Assembly (NCBI GenBank): GCA_000442125.1
Contig: KE546974.1
Location: forward strand, 248,001 to 312,000
Direction: 5' to 3'
Origin: Opeltia flavorubescens
Lineage: Eukaryota; Ascomycota; Lecanoromycetes; Teloschistales; Teloschistaceae
DNA length: 64,000 nucleotides
Shown: one piece after another, positions 44,804 to 57,039 of the stretch
Numbering within the stretch: position 1 is the first letter of the stretch
Layout of the letters: each line of letters begins with the position of its first letter
Position numbers and translations under genes: made by a program
The notes under the pieces: generated by a model
What the model was told of the DNA's origin: nothing
The model's input: only the letters and a program-made list of their open reading frames with translations
The model's database searches: none

Positions 44804-47800
44804 TTAGATCAAGAAACCCTTACTCCCCTCTACAAGTCCATCCGAATTCTTCGACGCCGCCACCCAAGTCGGCGCATACTTCCACACCTCATCCAGCGCA
44901 GGTATAGTACCGGATTCATTCGCATCGCTCCACAGACACACAACCCTACCATTCAGCCCCTGACTCCTCGGCTGCTGCTGTTTCCGGAGTCCGCCTGTCA
45001 CTGGAGTCTTCGCAACAACGCCCTCTTTCCCACCATTCCACCTAACCTTCACCCGCCACGGTTTCTCCCACGTCCGACTCCAGAGCCGAATCTCCTTACT
45101 CCCTGCCTTGGGTACTTTCGGGAACCGCGAATCCTCCGGCGCCGCGCCCGCGACTGAAAAGTCCGAGATCGGGGTATCGAAGAGTAATTTGCAAGCTCGT
45201 GTGTTCTTACCGGAGACGGTGATGTGCGCTTCATTGCGCGTGACGTTTCCATGGGTGATGTTATAGGAGAGCCAGTTGGCGTAGCGGAATTGTGGCGGTA
45301 TATCGGAACGCATTGGAGCGATACTGCTGGGTACGACTTCTGGTGGTAGGCCTTGCCAGCTACACTCCTGGAGTCCCTTTCTGCTTTTGCTGTCGACGCA
45401 ATTGATTACTTGGCCGGCCGTACTTGGAAGTGACGCTGCGATATCGTGTAGGTATGAACCGTCTTTGATGCCGGTCAGGGTGACGGTGTTGATGCCAGTG
45501 TCGAGGTCGACGTGCTGACCGAAGTAGACCTTGAGTCGATTATTTGGGGAGAAAGGGAAAGCTAATAGGTTGTAGATGAGTGTGCCAGCAAAGACAAGAA
45601 ACAGGAAAGTCGGGACGTGATAGGTATAGCGATGAATGAAAGGGGAGACTGGTATTAGCAATAGGATAGTGAAGAGTGCGATGGCTATGTATGGTAGAAA
45701 TACTGAGCTGCCGTCCGCAAGAGTCTGGGAGATTGCGCTGGTCAAGAAAAGAGCGACCTCGCCAGTCAGGATTATCGGGATGACGCTTAGAAGTAAGAAT
45801 TCAAGGATCCATAACCAACCGGGAAGCGACCAGCTCCAAGCTTGTTCACCAAGGTAGACCTTACGCTCCTTGGTCTCGTCAAGCGCATGTTCGTCGGTCG
45901 GATTTTCGTTTCGATGAGGATAGTGTGCAAATGTAGTATGCCGATCATTGCGGAGAAGCGAGGTTCTTTCCGTGGCCTCCTCATCCTCTTCGACATTCTG
46001 ACGTTCGCTGTTTTCCGGCCGGTCTTGGTCTTCCGAAGCTTGAGCAAGGCGCTGCCCGCTTGAGATACTTTGAGAACGATGACTCGGTGTTGCAACAATG
46101 TTCGGAGGGCTAACCTCTTCGGCATATTGTGACTTTCGAGGAAGAGCGAAGAGCTCTAAGAAAGCGAGTGAACTAGCTATGAATACAGCAAAGAAGTAAA
46201 ACACGATGAAGTATCCTCCTGCGAGTCCTCGCCGCTTTTCCACGACAGCATTTGCAACAAGGATAATCCAGCCAATCACAAAAAGCCACAGTAAAGAATA
46301 CAAACGAGCAAGAGCAGAGGGTCTTAGGAAGTCGATAGTGCAAGACAGGAACCATGCGACGAAGAACCAAGCTGAAAGCATCATACTCCATACAGCATAT
46401 GGGCTGCTATATACAATGAAAGGATTCACCTTTCTCATTAGGAATGCCAGGCCAATGACAGCGGCGGAAGCTGGTATTAAGAGGATGAGATATTGAAAGA
46501 ACCCTTTCCAGCCATGAAGTGAAATCGAATCGACATCATCCCCATTTTGAACCTGCTTCTTCCGACTGAAGATATAAAGCTTGTCCACTTTCGACAGTAT
46601 GATGCTTATTGCAATGAGTACGACGGGACCCACAACAAGCAGAGCGATTGACACTGCGAAAAGAGTATGGAGTTCAAAGACTGCAAGGATTCGGCCAAAA
46701 AGATCAAACCAAACAGCATCTGAACCCTGCTTGTTAGTGTCTGTGCCACTTGTATCAGACGATAGAGCCTCCAGTGTTGGTATCGATGCGGAAAGCATGT
46801 GCCAAAGAGAGTCGACACTCGTGTGTCTAACGTCGTCTCGATCTGTATGGTACCTTGCCCTTGGCTCGTAGAAAGCTACATCGAGGCCTTTAAGGCCCAA
46901 GTTTTCAGTGAAGACAAGATAGTCCGTTTGACTTCTGATGATCCCCCTCTTAAATGCATCTCCACTCAACACAGAAGCGAAAGGATATTTGGCATTTTTG
47001 TAAGCCTTCGTGACTTCGGTGTCTGTACTTCGAAACATGACTGCTCGGCCTCCGGCGCCAGCGCCTTCGAGATTGAGGAATGTGCGAGGAAATTTCGACA
47101 ATGGATGCTGGCTGAAAACTCGAGCCCCATTTAGATAGTCCTCTTCGCCATTGTTCAGTAAGGCGACGATACCTCTCTTGGGTTTGTTGCCTTCGGTGGT
47201 GAAGTACTTGATGATCTGTAGTATCGAGACCACGCCAACGCCATCGTCAGTCGCACCATAACCCGTCGAGACACTATCGTAATGGGCATTGACCAGCACT
47301 CCTCCTTTCTCTGGTGGTGGCTGGCCAGTACTCCACCAATCTTGATCGCCATCTTCTGAACCACGTATGTATACAATAATATTGGTGCCCTCGAAATATA
47401 TGCTAACCCCAGGTTCTCGATCTGATGTACTATTATTTTTCTTCCCCTCAGTCGAGAATGTCACATTCGATATCACATCTGAAATTACCACAGCAGGACT
47501 CTGCTTTGAGATAGCGGCTCGAAATTGTGCGTCATGTAGGTACTTCGACCTGTCGAACATCAAACTTCTCGTGTTACTGGCAAGTATCCGCTCGATTCTC
47601 CGCAGCAACCAATCTCTAGTCTCGTCATTCCGTCGGCTGTTGTATGGATGAAATCCACCACTTAGATATTGCAAATTTTGCCATGCTTCCGTGAGATTGA
47701 TTCCTGTGATTGGAACGTCATTGTTGGGCGCAGTGGGGACGATCAGATGCGTTGTCAAAAGAGCGGCGAATAGGGAGACGTAGACAAGGGAGCCAATGAT

Positions 47801-47851
47801 CGTAACTGGTACAGGAGTAAATCCTATAGGGTTAGAGAGGCGGTTCCCCAT
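44804..47851 (-). CDS. PFF1: vacuolar membrane protease Pff1 (M28 family)
   Basis: Single exon, 1,015 residues. One membrane segment lies near residues 15-38 (PVTIIGSLVYVSLFAALL). The M28 aminopeptidase domain follows. Metal ligands are visible as H190 in LVNAHYDSVSTGYGATDDG, D202, and the Glu pair 236-237 in LLNNGEEDYLNGARVF; LNLEGAGAGGRAVMFR is also diagnostic. From about 400 there are several hydrophobic segments in two groups, separated by a charged loop of about 90 residues (EEVSPPNIVATP to about HALDETKERK). The C-terminal part is a lumenal-type domain. Length and topology match fungal Pff1, a multispanning zinc metalloprotease of the vacuolar membrane. Its natural substrates are unknown. 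It shares a very short divergent promoter with the next gene. Confidence 0.95.
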   Translation of the reverse strand: MGNRLSNPIGFTPVPVTIIGSLVYVSLFAALLTTHLIVPTAPNNDVPITGINLTEAWQNLQYLSGGFHPYNSRRNDETRDWLLRRIERILASNTRSLMFDRSKYLHDAQFRAAISKQSPAVVISDVISNVTFSTEGKKNNSTSDREPGVSIYFEGTNIIVYIRGSEDGDQDWWSTGQPPPEKGGVLVNAHYDSVSTGYGATDDGVGVVSILQIIKYFTTEGNKPKRGIVALLNNGEEDYLNGARVFSQHPLSKFPRTFLNLEGAGAGGRAVMFRSTDTEVTKAYKNAKYPFASVLSGDAFKRGIIRSQTDYLVFTENLGLKGLDVAFYEPRARYHTDRDDVRHTSVDSLWHMLSASIPTLEALSSDTSGTDTNKQGSDAVWFDLFGRILAVFELHTLFAVSIALLVVGPVVLIAISIILSKVDKLYIFSRKKQVQNGDDVDSISLHGWKGFFQYLILLIPASAAVIGLAFLMRKVNPFIVYSSPYAVWSMMLSAWFFVAWFLSCTIDFLRPSALARLYSLLWLFVIGWIILVANAVVEKRRGLAGGYFIVFYFFAVFIASSLAFLELFALPRKSQYAEEVSPPNIVATPSHRSQSISSGQRLAQASEDQDRPENSERQNVEEDEEATERTSLLRNDRHTTFAHYPHRNENPTDEHALDETKERKVYLGEQAWSWSLPGWLWILEFLLLSVIPIILTGEVALFLTSAISQTLADGSSVFLPYIAIALFTILLLIPVSPFIHRYTYHVPTFLFLVFAGTLIYNLLAFPFSPNNRLKVYFGQHVDLDTGINTVTLTGIKDGSYLHDIAASLPSTAGQVINCVDSKSRKGLQECSWQGLPPEVVPSSIAPMRSDIPPQFRYANWLSYNITHGNVTRNEAHITVSGKNTRACKLLFDTPISDFSVAGAAPEDSRFPKVPKAGSKEIRLWSRTWEKPWRVKVRWNGGKEGVVAKTPVTGGLRKQQQPRSQGLNGRVVCLWSDANESGTIPALDEVWKYAPTWVAASKNSDGLVEGSKGFLI

Positions 47852-47968
47852 CGCATCAGAAGGTTGTCCCTCTGGCGCTCCTTCAGTTCATTGACAGATA
47901 GAGCTTCGTCCGCTCAAGTGGGGCAGTGGGGTTTCTTGTTGGAGACGCAGCTTTTCTCCGCATGCATT

Positions 47969-48667
47969 ATGCGAAACCCACGACTACAGGACTCAAGCAA
48001 ACGTATCTGTGGAACCCAGCTGGGCTCTATTGGTACCCTCAATGACGATACCGCGATCTTGCTTAGTCTACGCATTTCAGATATCGTTCACGTCGTCATC
48101 GGGAGAATTCTGCCGAAAGCGGTGGACCCAGAATCGGATTGTTTCCTTATCTACATGACTTCCATCCTACCAGTCCTCTCTCGCACTCCAACGTCCCTTG
48201 CTCATGCTGACAGTAGTCTCTCATCGACCCTCATTGGAATAGTTGCAGCACTTCTCCCTCATATTCCCGCCTTGACCATATCCATCGGCTGCGGCCATGG
48301 CGTCCTCGAAGCTTACCTCGAAAATTCATCTGCTCCATTGGATCTTCTAGGGATTGATGTAGTCCACCATGTACCACAATACATTGCCGAAACAAAGCTA
48401 TGTATTCTTCCTGGTACATTCGCAACGTCAGCAAAGGCTCTGGTGGCAGAAGCATGGCTGTTCGTCTATCCTAAGGACCTGGAGTTGCCAGGAAGGTATG
48501 TGAGTAAGTATGGAAGCGGCAAAGTGAGGATAATTGTATGGATTGGTCCAAAAATGGACTGGGAGGATGTTAAGAAGGGGATACCGAGTGGAGGGTGGGC
48601 AATGGAGGCGCAGGGTGAGAATGGGTTGAAGGAGTACGAGGCACTGGTCGTGTGGAGAAAGATATGA
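47969..48667 (+). CDS. methyltransferase-fold protein of unknown function
   Basis: Single exon, 232 residues from the first ATG in frame (47969). The frame is open further upstream but has no ATG. TISIGCGHGVLEAYLENSSA followed by LLGIDVV reads like motif I and the acidic end of strand 2 of a Rossmann methyltransferase. WLFVYPKDLELPGRYVSKYG and VRIIVWIGPKMDWEDVKKG are the other conserved-looking parts. Fungal proteins of this kind are often small and uncharacterised. The substrate and even SAM binding are not proven here. The start is only 117 bases from the PFF1 start on the other strand, so the 5' exon could be missing or the promoter shared. Confidence 0.7.
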   Translation: MRNPRLQDSSKRICGTQLGSIGTLNDDTAILLSLRISDIVHVVIGRILPKAVDPESDCFLIYMTSILPVLSRTPTSLAHADSSLSSTLIGIVAALLPHIPALTISIGCGHGVLEAYLENSSAPLDLLGIDVVHHVPQYIAETKLCILPGTFATSAKALVAEAWLFVYPKDLELPGRYVSKYGSGKVRIIVWIGPKMDWEDVKKGIPSGGWAMEAQGENGLKEYEALVVWRKI

Positions 48668-48968
48668 TTGGTGGTTGTATGATTACTAGGTCAATTGACC
48701 TACCAGTTTTGTTGTCGAAATTATATACAGCATGTAGTAGCTCAAAGCACTACGTCCTATAAAGGTTCTCCAGCTCCGACTGGGTTGCTGAATGATCAAC
48801 GCGCGAATACTGTTGGCATCACTTCGGATGCCCAAATCAGCCGCATTCATTTGCATCGGATGCGACGGACATCTTGTGGATGCTCCTTTCCTTCATCCTG
48901 ATGACCTTCAAGATCATATGCATATCTATATCGGCAGGGCACACGCTCTGACTTGGATCGACATAGCT
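48668..48968. other. short convergent intergenic
   Basis: 3' ends of the methyltransferase-like gene and the F-box gene meet here. Nothing recognised. Confidence 0.5.
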
Positions 48969-50405
48969 TCATAGCGGTTCGATTAAACCACGATATTCTT
49001 CAGCTCCGTCGTAGTCTGTGTCTACACTGCTATCGTCCGAGTAACACTCATAGCATCCTCCATCTGCGACATCATAGGAATAAAGACTGATCTGGTCTTC
49101 ATCGTAGTCATCGAGGGATTGGTCCGACCCAAGGCAGATCCCTGTATTCATCAAAGTCGCTTGCCCATCATAGAAGGCAAAATCCACGATCAGTGTCTGG
49201 AACGTAGGGAAATGTTGAAAGCGCTTGTAAGGTTCGACCGTCAAGCTTGGATACATTGACCGGAGGCCTCGGACGAGGTTCCCAAACATGGAACTTTCAT
49301 CAATGTAGATTTGATGTAGGTTGATGAAGTGGAGAGTGTCTCTATGGCAGTCCAGAAAATTGAGCAAGTCTTCTGTCTTAAAAGAGATCCACTTAAGCTC
49401 CAATGCTCTTAATCTAGGCCAACTTGCGTCTCTGGGAAACCGTATAGCAGGTGATCGAAGTCGCGGTGCGTATCCTTCCTTTATTGGAGAGCACATGGGC
49501 CCGACTAGCCGGAGAAGCTCCAGCTGAGGAAAATGAGGGAACTTTTGCTCCAGCTGACTGATGTCGTTGGTATCACTGACGGTAATGTCCAGCTTTCTTA
49601 ACGACTCGAAGGCAGGTCTGGGTCCATAAGACTGATCTGACAAAGCCATGAGCAGGATATCTGGCACACCACCTTCGTCACGACTCCATCTCCCATCACC
49701 AATCCGTAAGTCGTCGATCTGCGCCTTGGAATCTGATTGCGACAGGGCGCCCAGTAGCAACGCCAATCCCAAATACTTGCGACGCAAGGACAGATCTGTG
49801 TAGAGGGCGAAGAACAGCGGGGAAACGAAGCAGCTTTCTATTTTGGACTTTATTCTCCAGTCGGGGTTGCCCAGTCTATGTGCAGGCCCTAGTTCTTCAA
49901 TACGATCCCAATGGAAAAACGGGAGAGCTGAAAAATCTGCATAGATGAGCCGGCGGAGTTGAGGGAAGTTTTGAATAGCACGTCGTATGGTAGGAGCCAG
50001 CTCTTGAGCCATTATTTCTTCCTGCTTGTCAAAGGCTTCAATGTACTTAGCACGTCCTTCTGAGCTCACCAGTCGACAAGCTTCGTCAGACGATCCCTCC
50101 GGATTACGGTATTGTTCAGCCAGATCAGAGTTGAATGAGGAGCAATCGTAGATGATTTCAACCACATGTCTTGAAATATTGACATCCTTAGACAATGCTG
50201 CAAAAGCATCGAACACACAACGCCGGGCAGCAATGACGGCTGTGGTAAATAAAAGTGGCGTTGTGATATCTCGAAATTGTGAACAGACCAAGCGAAGCTC
50301 CTTGAGTTCTGCTCTTGTGCAATAGTTCGATATTTCGATGCACAGCTCGTTTGGCAGTTGGAAGAAACCTCCTCTTGACTGCTCAGCCACGTCTTGTTGT
50401 GACAT
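48969..50405 (-). CDS. F-box protein
   Basis: Single exon, 478 residues from ATG 50405; the frame stays open 26 codons upstream but without another ATG. Residues about 15-55 carry an F-box: FFQLPNELCIEISNYCTRAE, LKELRLVCSQFRDITTPLLF. The remainder has irregular leucine-rich segments (FESLRKLDITVSD, PQLELLRLVGPM, WPRLRALELKWISF), as in many fungal F-box proteins with degenerate LRRs. A very acidic, Tyr-rich tail with a cluster of Asp residues ends the protein. As an F-box protein it likely bridges Skp1 to a substrate; the substrate is unknown. It is not closely similar to the F-box-like gene 6 kb away by eye. Confidence 0.85.
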   Translation of the reverse strand: MSQQDVAEQSRGGFFQLPNELCIEISNYCTRAELKELRLVCSQFRDITTPLLFTTAVIAARRCVFDAFAALSKDVNISRHVVEIIYDCSSFNSDLAEQYRNPEGSSDEACRLVSSEGRAKYIEAFDKQEEIMAQELAPTIRRAIQNFPQLRRLIYADFSALPFFHWDRIEELGPAHRLGNPDWRIKSKIESCFVSPLFFALYTDLSLRRKYLGLALLLGALSQSDSKAQIDDLRIGDGRWSRDEGGVPDILLMALSDQSYGPRPAFESLRKLDITVSDTNDISQLEQKFPHFPQLELLRLVGPMCSPIKEGYAPRLRSPAIRFPRDASWPRLRALELKWISFKTEDLLNFLDCHRDTLHFINLHQIYIDESSMFGNLVRGLRSMYPSLTVEPYKRFQHFPTFQTLIVDFAFYDGQATLMNTGICLGSDQSLDDYDEDQISLYSYDVADGGCYECYSDDSSVDTDYDGAEEYRGLIEPL

Positions 50406-51072
50406 TATGCACGAGAACCGATTCCAGTTTAAGGATTCTTCTAAGCAAATTTCAAAACAATGTCTGTTTTCGAACAATCGCAAACTGGGTAATGGGGATA
50501 ATATCGGATTTTAATGGAATGGAGAAGTTTCTGATACTATTCAGAAGTGATGATGTGTCGAGACATTTAATTAAGACATAGTGGACGAAATTGAGGCAGG
50601 TATTTACAGACAGGGTCGTACGAGAGTACATACCCCTGAGGGGGAAAAGACGAAAAGAAGACGTGAGATGGTTGTATTCATGTTTGCCTACTGATGCAGT
50701 TTCGGCCCACCGTACTAGAGCTATTTCATAGGCAGCAAAGTCTACTGAGACATACCGAATGCTCGTTTAATTAAGTGAATGAACAAAACGTGACAACCTT
50801 CGGCGGCCAAAGAGTCATTTAGCGGATGTGTGAGTCAATTCGGCCTAGTGTGCCCCGCTAAGATTCTGACGCACAAAACCTCGAAAATCCCTTCGCTCTT
50901 CCTCTTTTCCTCTCTTCGTCCTCACACCGTTTCTCAAGCAGAACATCTGAGTAGTACGCGACCTCAGTCCCTGATAAAGAACTTCAGTACTTACTATTCT
51001 CTACAGTTCCCTAAATTCCACAACAACCGAACCACAAATTTTCACACTTATTCGACCTGAACAACATCCATC
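50406..51072. promoter_or_regulatory. EF-1alpha promoter with pyrimidine tract
   Basis: Divergent gap between the F-box gene and EF-1alpha. A C/T-rich tract lies at about 50889-50935, about 140-185 bases before the EF-1alpha start, as is usual for strongly expressed genes of filamentous fungi. No exon seen. Confidence 0.55.
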
Positions 51073-52931
<1,859 letters not shown>

Positions 52932-53888
52932 AGGGCAGATGGAAAATATTTCTTTGCGAGCTGTGTTTTGTGGGCGATGGGGACCTTTGACTGGTATTTC
53001 GTTTTTCTATGTTTTACCAGGCATTTGGCATCCGTGGTTCATTCTGGCGCTGTCTTCTCGAGAAAGCTTTCCTGCCATACCCTCTATTTTCTTCACGGTG
53101 TTACTTCTGCGGTGCATGATTGATGCGGACGGATAAAGGCTTGTCTATGAGACACGATGATGCGATAGGTCGGGGTCTCTTTTGGCGTGGTTCAGATTAG
53201 ATTTCTTGTCTTCTAACATTATTAATCCTCTTAGAAGCAATGATATCTTTCTTACCTACTCGCATGCTCGATGTGACGACAGGTTTCATCTTAGTAGCTC
53301 GAAATACTATACTATGTTTACTTTCCACGCTCCCCTTTCCGTCTCTTATACCACGGTAATTAATTCAACTATGTCTCAATCCGGAAGTATTTCTTGGACC
53401 GTCTATTAATGTCATTTCTTGCTGTCTGATTACCCTGACGCAATTGCTCGGTATCATATACTATCAAGATAACAATCCTCCGAAGCTTCCCTACTTACAC
53501 GGATTGCATTGACATCATGCGCATCTTTTTGAGCAACGAGATGGATCAAATTGGATTTAGATACGCATTTTTGTGGCAGTTAAACATTGAATGATGTGCG
53601 ATGCTGGGATGGATATCGTTGATGAGAGGTTGACATTCGGGATGCACTTTCTGGTAGGATACAAGCATCGAATAACGACCGTGATGAATACACCAGGATC
53701 ATGCCTCTGTAAGAAACACTGGCAGATACAAAATAGAGATATTCGATGGCTAATGTTGGAGAAAAGCCTTTTCTGACCAATGAGACGAGTTTAGATTCAA
53801 GGAGATACTGGTAACGATATATGGATCTAGATACGCGGTCTTCACGCATATTCTTTATATTCAACTTCTCTGTACATCGTCATAATGG
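52932..53888. other. intergenic, convergent 3' ends
   Basis: 957 bases between EF-1alpha and the LaeA-like gene. Mostly T-rich near the EF-1alpha end, likely its 3' UTR. Short frames (53182-53409, 53580-53864) have no support. Confidence 0.5.
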
Positions 53889-55126
53889 TCATTGCCCTTT
53901 CTCCCCCTCCAATGGCTTCCGTCCATACGCAGCATACCTGCATCACTATCAGCGTCCCCAAACACCCCACCTGATGATCGCAGAATACTCACAAAGGCCA
54001 GTAAGAATGCACACCACTCCTCCGAAACTCATCCTTAACCTTCACCAACTCATCCTCCACATCCTCCGCCTTCCAGCTCAAAAACCTCGTCCACAGCGCC
54101 ATCGTCAACCCTCCTATCCCCTCCAACATCGCTACAAGCTGGAAAGTGCCCGCTTCCCTCATCTTCTCATCCTGGGGCCATTTCCCAATCGGGATCTTGA
54201 ATTCCCTAACCTCAACGTCCACGAAGCCAGCGTCCAGGAGTTGACTTTTCAGTTTCTCCCCTGTGATCCTCAAGCTCATGCCCCCAGCCTTCTGCATCGC
54301 TTCCTCCTGATTTCGGCACCATTGATGGATGACGCTGTCCTCGGCGAGAGAACCGTCGTCGGTGCGGGCATCGACGTCGAGTTCTTGGCATTCGATGTAT
54401 CCGCCTGGACGTAGGCATTTCAGGCTTTGGGCGAAGAAGGCGGGCCAGTTGCGGATGGAGCCGAGCATGATGCGGGTGTGGACGAGGTCGAGGTGGTTTG
54501 GGGGAAAGGTCCAGGGTTGTTCGAGGTCGTCGACTTGGTATTTGACGTTTGGGGGAGACCAGCGGGGTTGGATGGGGGAGAGGTCGATGCCGTAGACCTT
54601 TGGAGGGTTGTTGTTAGATTAGGTTTTTTGTGACTACTAGCGAAGGGAGTATGTGGTACCTCTGTGTCGGGGTATTTGTCGGCTGGGTTTAGAGGTATGA
54701 GCTGCATTCGTTTCCCCTCCGAGTATTGGGCGCCTTCTACTGACCTACGTCCTCGACCCAGATACCTAACATACATGACCTGCATCAATTCAATCTTTTC
54801 CGTAGGTGTCATTGTGAATGCCAACCTGTCCCTGTCCCCGCATCGAGCACCCTTTTCAGATTGCCTTCTTCCACAGGTGCAAAGAACAATTTGTCCCCGA
54901 ATGCCAATCTCATGGCATGGTATTGCAGATTCATGCGATCCTGTTCCGCCTCGTCATTTGGCAGGACGTATAGCCCTTCTTTGTAGGCATGGTACCGTCG
55001 GCCGTGCTCGTATTTGTAGTCTGTGATGCTTGAAGCAATTGACGTAGTGTAGGAAGCTTCATCAAAGTTGTCGTCGCGATAGTTTTGTGTTCCATCGGAG
55101 GGCTGCGCGGCGATGGGTTGCGCCAT
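53889..55126 (-). CDS. LaeA-like SAM-dependent methyltransferase
   Basis: Five exons: 55126-54826, 54765-54745, 54682-54660, 54597-53993 and 53937-53889, total 332 residues. Residues about 50-120 give the SAM-binding start: YHAMRLAFGDKLFFAP, RVLDAGTGTGIWVEDVADKY, completed across two microexons of 21 and 23 nt, then YGIDLSPIQPRW. NHLDLVHTRIMLGSIRNWPA, LKCLRPGGYIECQELD and a C-terminal LYAAYGRKP are typical of fungal LaeA/TAM-type methyltransferases. The last exon is needed to reach that end; without splicing the protein stops at TGA 53989-53991 just after WPL. Such proteins are often linked to secondary metabolism or development, but no cluster is seen here. Confidence 0.85.
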
Positions 55127-55624
55127 ATCGCAATCTGGGTGTCGAGGACAGGAAGGCTGTGGGTACGAAGGCTGTCAAGCCGTCTTCAGATGCCATGGCC
55201 TGTACTAGTGAAGGCCAATGCGACTGTGAGTGCAAGCGATGGGCTAGTGTTGCTGTCAAGATCTGGCCTGCATTAGCCCTGTGATAATATGAGGTGACTA
55301 GATACGCCCTGCTTGCCAAGAACGGCGCTGATTCCGTCTGGTGGATGATATTACATGCTGGTGATTAATAGGGGCTGGAGTAGCTCCTACAGTCTTGTCA
55401 CTAATCAATTTCGTAAGAATTAGGTATCAACATATCCGGGTAGTTTTTACAGATGCGTTGTAGTATGTTTTCTATTCCAAACGTCGATTGGTACACAACA
55501 GTATCGATAATCGCTTGCTCTATGTCTGGTTGATTTACCATATCGCGATGAGTATATCGGGACGAATTCGCCCCCTACCATCAACCCTCTGCACTGCAGA
55601 CAACGAGGTGCGAGACGTACAAAG
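55127..55624. other. intergenic
   Basis: Upstream of the LaeA-like gene and downstream of the secreted protein, both minus. Minus frame 55319-55062 starts with an ATG but has no donor that joins it to the methyltransferase. Nothing else seen. Confidence 0.5.
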
Positions 55625-56263
55625 TCACACTACCGGTATCCCATTCGTGACAGGTGTTTGAAGCTGCTTAGGAACTTGTGCTCTCACAAGCCTGTCCATG
55701 GGACTCCCTGTCTGCCATACCGTCACCGCAATCCCCAGACTCGACCAACCTTCTGCATCCCAACCCGCTTGTTCATTTGAATCGTTTCCCTCTACACAAT
55801 GATTCACCACAACCTTCGCGCCTTCCGTCAGCTCGCCTAGGGTTGCGGTCTCACTGACAGGAAAAGGGCCGGTCCGCTCCCCTGGTGGCAAATCCCATGG
55901 CTTATAAGAAGAGAGCATTGTTATTGCTATGGTGCATGTCCCTGCGCTGTATATACGAGGGGTCCAAAGTGGGAGAAACCGTGTCTTCTGAGGGGTGCCC
56001 GTTTGAAGGAATTCGAAACGCTGATCAGCACGTTTGTTACCTTCAGTGCGGTACATGACTCCGAGTGCGTCACGGCAATCCCTAGGATTGAAGGTATCAC
56101 CACGAGGGATCCAGCGGCGAGAATCCGTACACGTGACCATACGGTTTGAGGCGGTGAGGCTGTGAATAGTCGGGGTTGTGGAGGATACGAGAGGAATGCC
56201 ATGGATGAAGCTGAAAAAAGAGATCAGAGAAAGAACATAGGTGAACATGTGAGGTCGTAGCAT
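55625..56263 (-). CDS. small secreted protein of unknown function
   Basis: Single exon, 212 residues from ATG 56263; an in-frame ATG eleven codons upstream would bury the signal peptide, so the shorter start is preferred. The signal peptide is MLRPHMFTYVLSLISFFSFI. The mature part has four cysteines (CTDSRRW, RDCRDALGVMYRTEGNK, GTCTIAI, VVNHCVEGN) and a recognisable fungal pattern of secreted proteins with paired disulfides, but I know no function. It ends VTNGIPVV. It may be an effector-like or cell-surface protein; the sequence gives no catalytic motif. Confidence 0.78.
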   Translation of the reverse strand: MLRPHMFTYVLSLISFFSFIHGIPLVSSTTPTIHSLTASNRMVTCTDSRRWIPRGDTFNPRDCRDALGVMYRTEGNKRADQRFEFLQTGTPQKTRFLPLWTPRIYSAGTCTIAITMLSSYKPWDLPPGERTGPFPVSETATLGELTEGAKVVVNHCVEGNDSNEQAGWDAEGWSSLGIAVTVWQTGSPMDRLVRAQVPKQLQTPVTNGIPVV

Positions 56264-56546
56264 TTTCAGGCCTCCAACAGTTGAATTTGCCGACATTCAA
56301 GAAAGCCGTGGGGGCTGACTTTATCAATTGAAAGCGCTTGACGAGTATCATGCCGGGTCGCATCGTTTGCCCTTGCGCGTGTACAAGGCAGACATCTCCT
56401 ATATGCGCTGCCCAATCTTTTGCCATCTAGGACCATTCCGAACATGTTAGCAAATGGTCTCTCAATCTCTGCCTTCAAATTGAACCTTCTTAGCAAAGAC
56501 CATTCAGCCGCAACTTGATATCGTGAACCACCTGGCATTCTCCCTA

Positions 56547-57039
56547 TCAATGCTCGTCCATTTCTTCGTCTTCCTTCACTTCAAAGCTCGAGTTCTTAGG
56601 CGCCTGTTCAGGTTTATGGGTCAAGTTCGTAGCCGTATTTTCCAAATGTAGATTAGAAACATCACTGGTAACTTCATCGACACCGATTCCTGCCAAGCTT
56701 CCCGAGGCTGATGCTACCCCTGCCTCTGAGCTGCTCTGTGTCTTTCTGGCCTCTCTTTTCTGGCGTTTTCGCTCTCTGTATGCACCACTGTCACGCGTCC
56801 CAGTGATCGGGGCTATGTACCACCAGTCGTCTAGTCGCTTTGCATCCTGTGATTGCCCTTTGGATTCGGCAATAGCCTTGCGCTCCGTTCTGTCAACTGT
56901 CTTCGCTGTCTCTTCCTTCTATTTCGCTGTGCTTGATTGCTCTACCAGAGGATCATTTGTGCGTAGTCACCGTTTTGTCTAGATCGATATGACGATTTGA
57001 TTCCCAGGAGCTTCTGTGTATCAGGGGTGTCAAGCCCAT
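56547..57039 (-). CDS. small basic protein of unknown function, 146 residues
   Basis: Two exons, 57039-56971 and 56918-56547, joined by a 52-nt phase-0 intron (gtgact donor, gaaatag acceptor). Exon 1 gives MGLTPLIHRSSWESNRHIDL. Exon 2 lacks an ATG until near its end, so a simple ORF scan misses it. The middle part, LDDWWYIAPITGTRDSGAYR followed by an Arg/Lys-rich ERKRQKREARK stretch, looks conserved and may be a nuclear targeting or RNA-binding helix; this is inference. The last third is acidic and ends EDEEMDEH. The 124-codon open stretch in exon 2, its charge pattern and the clean intron support it. No family recognised. Confidence 0.65.

Noticed and set aside
55062-55319. Minus-strand ATG frame as a first exon of the LaeA-like methyltransferase
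   Set aside because: No GT donor joins it in frame; the ATG at 55126 gives a complete and typical N-terminus.
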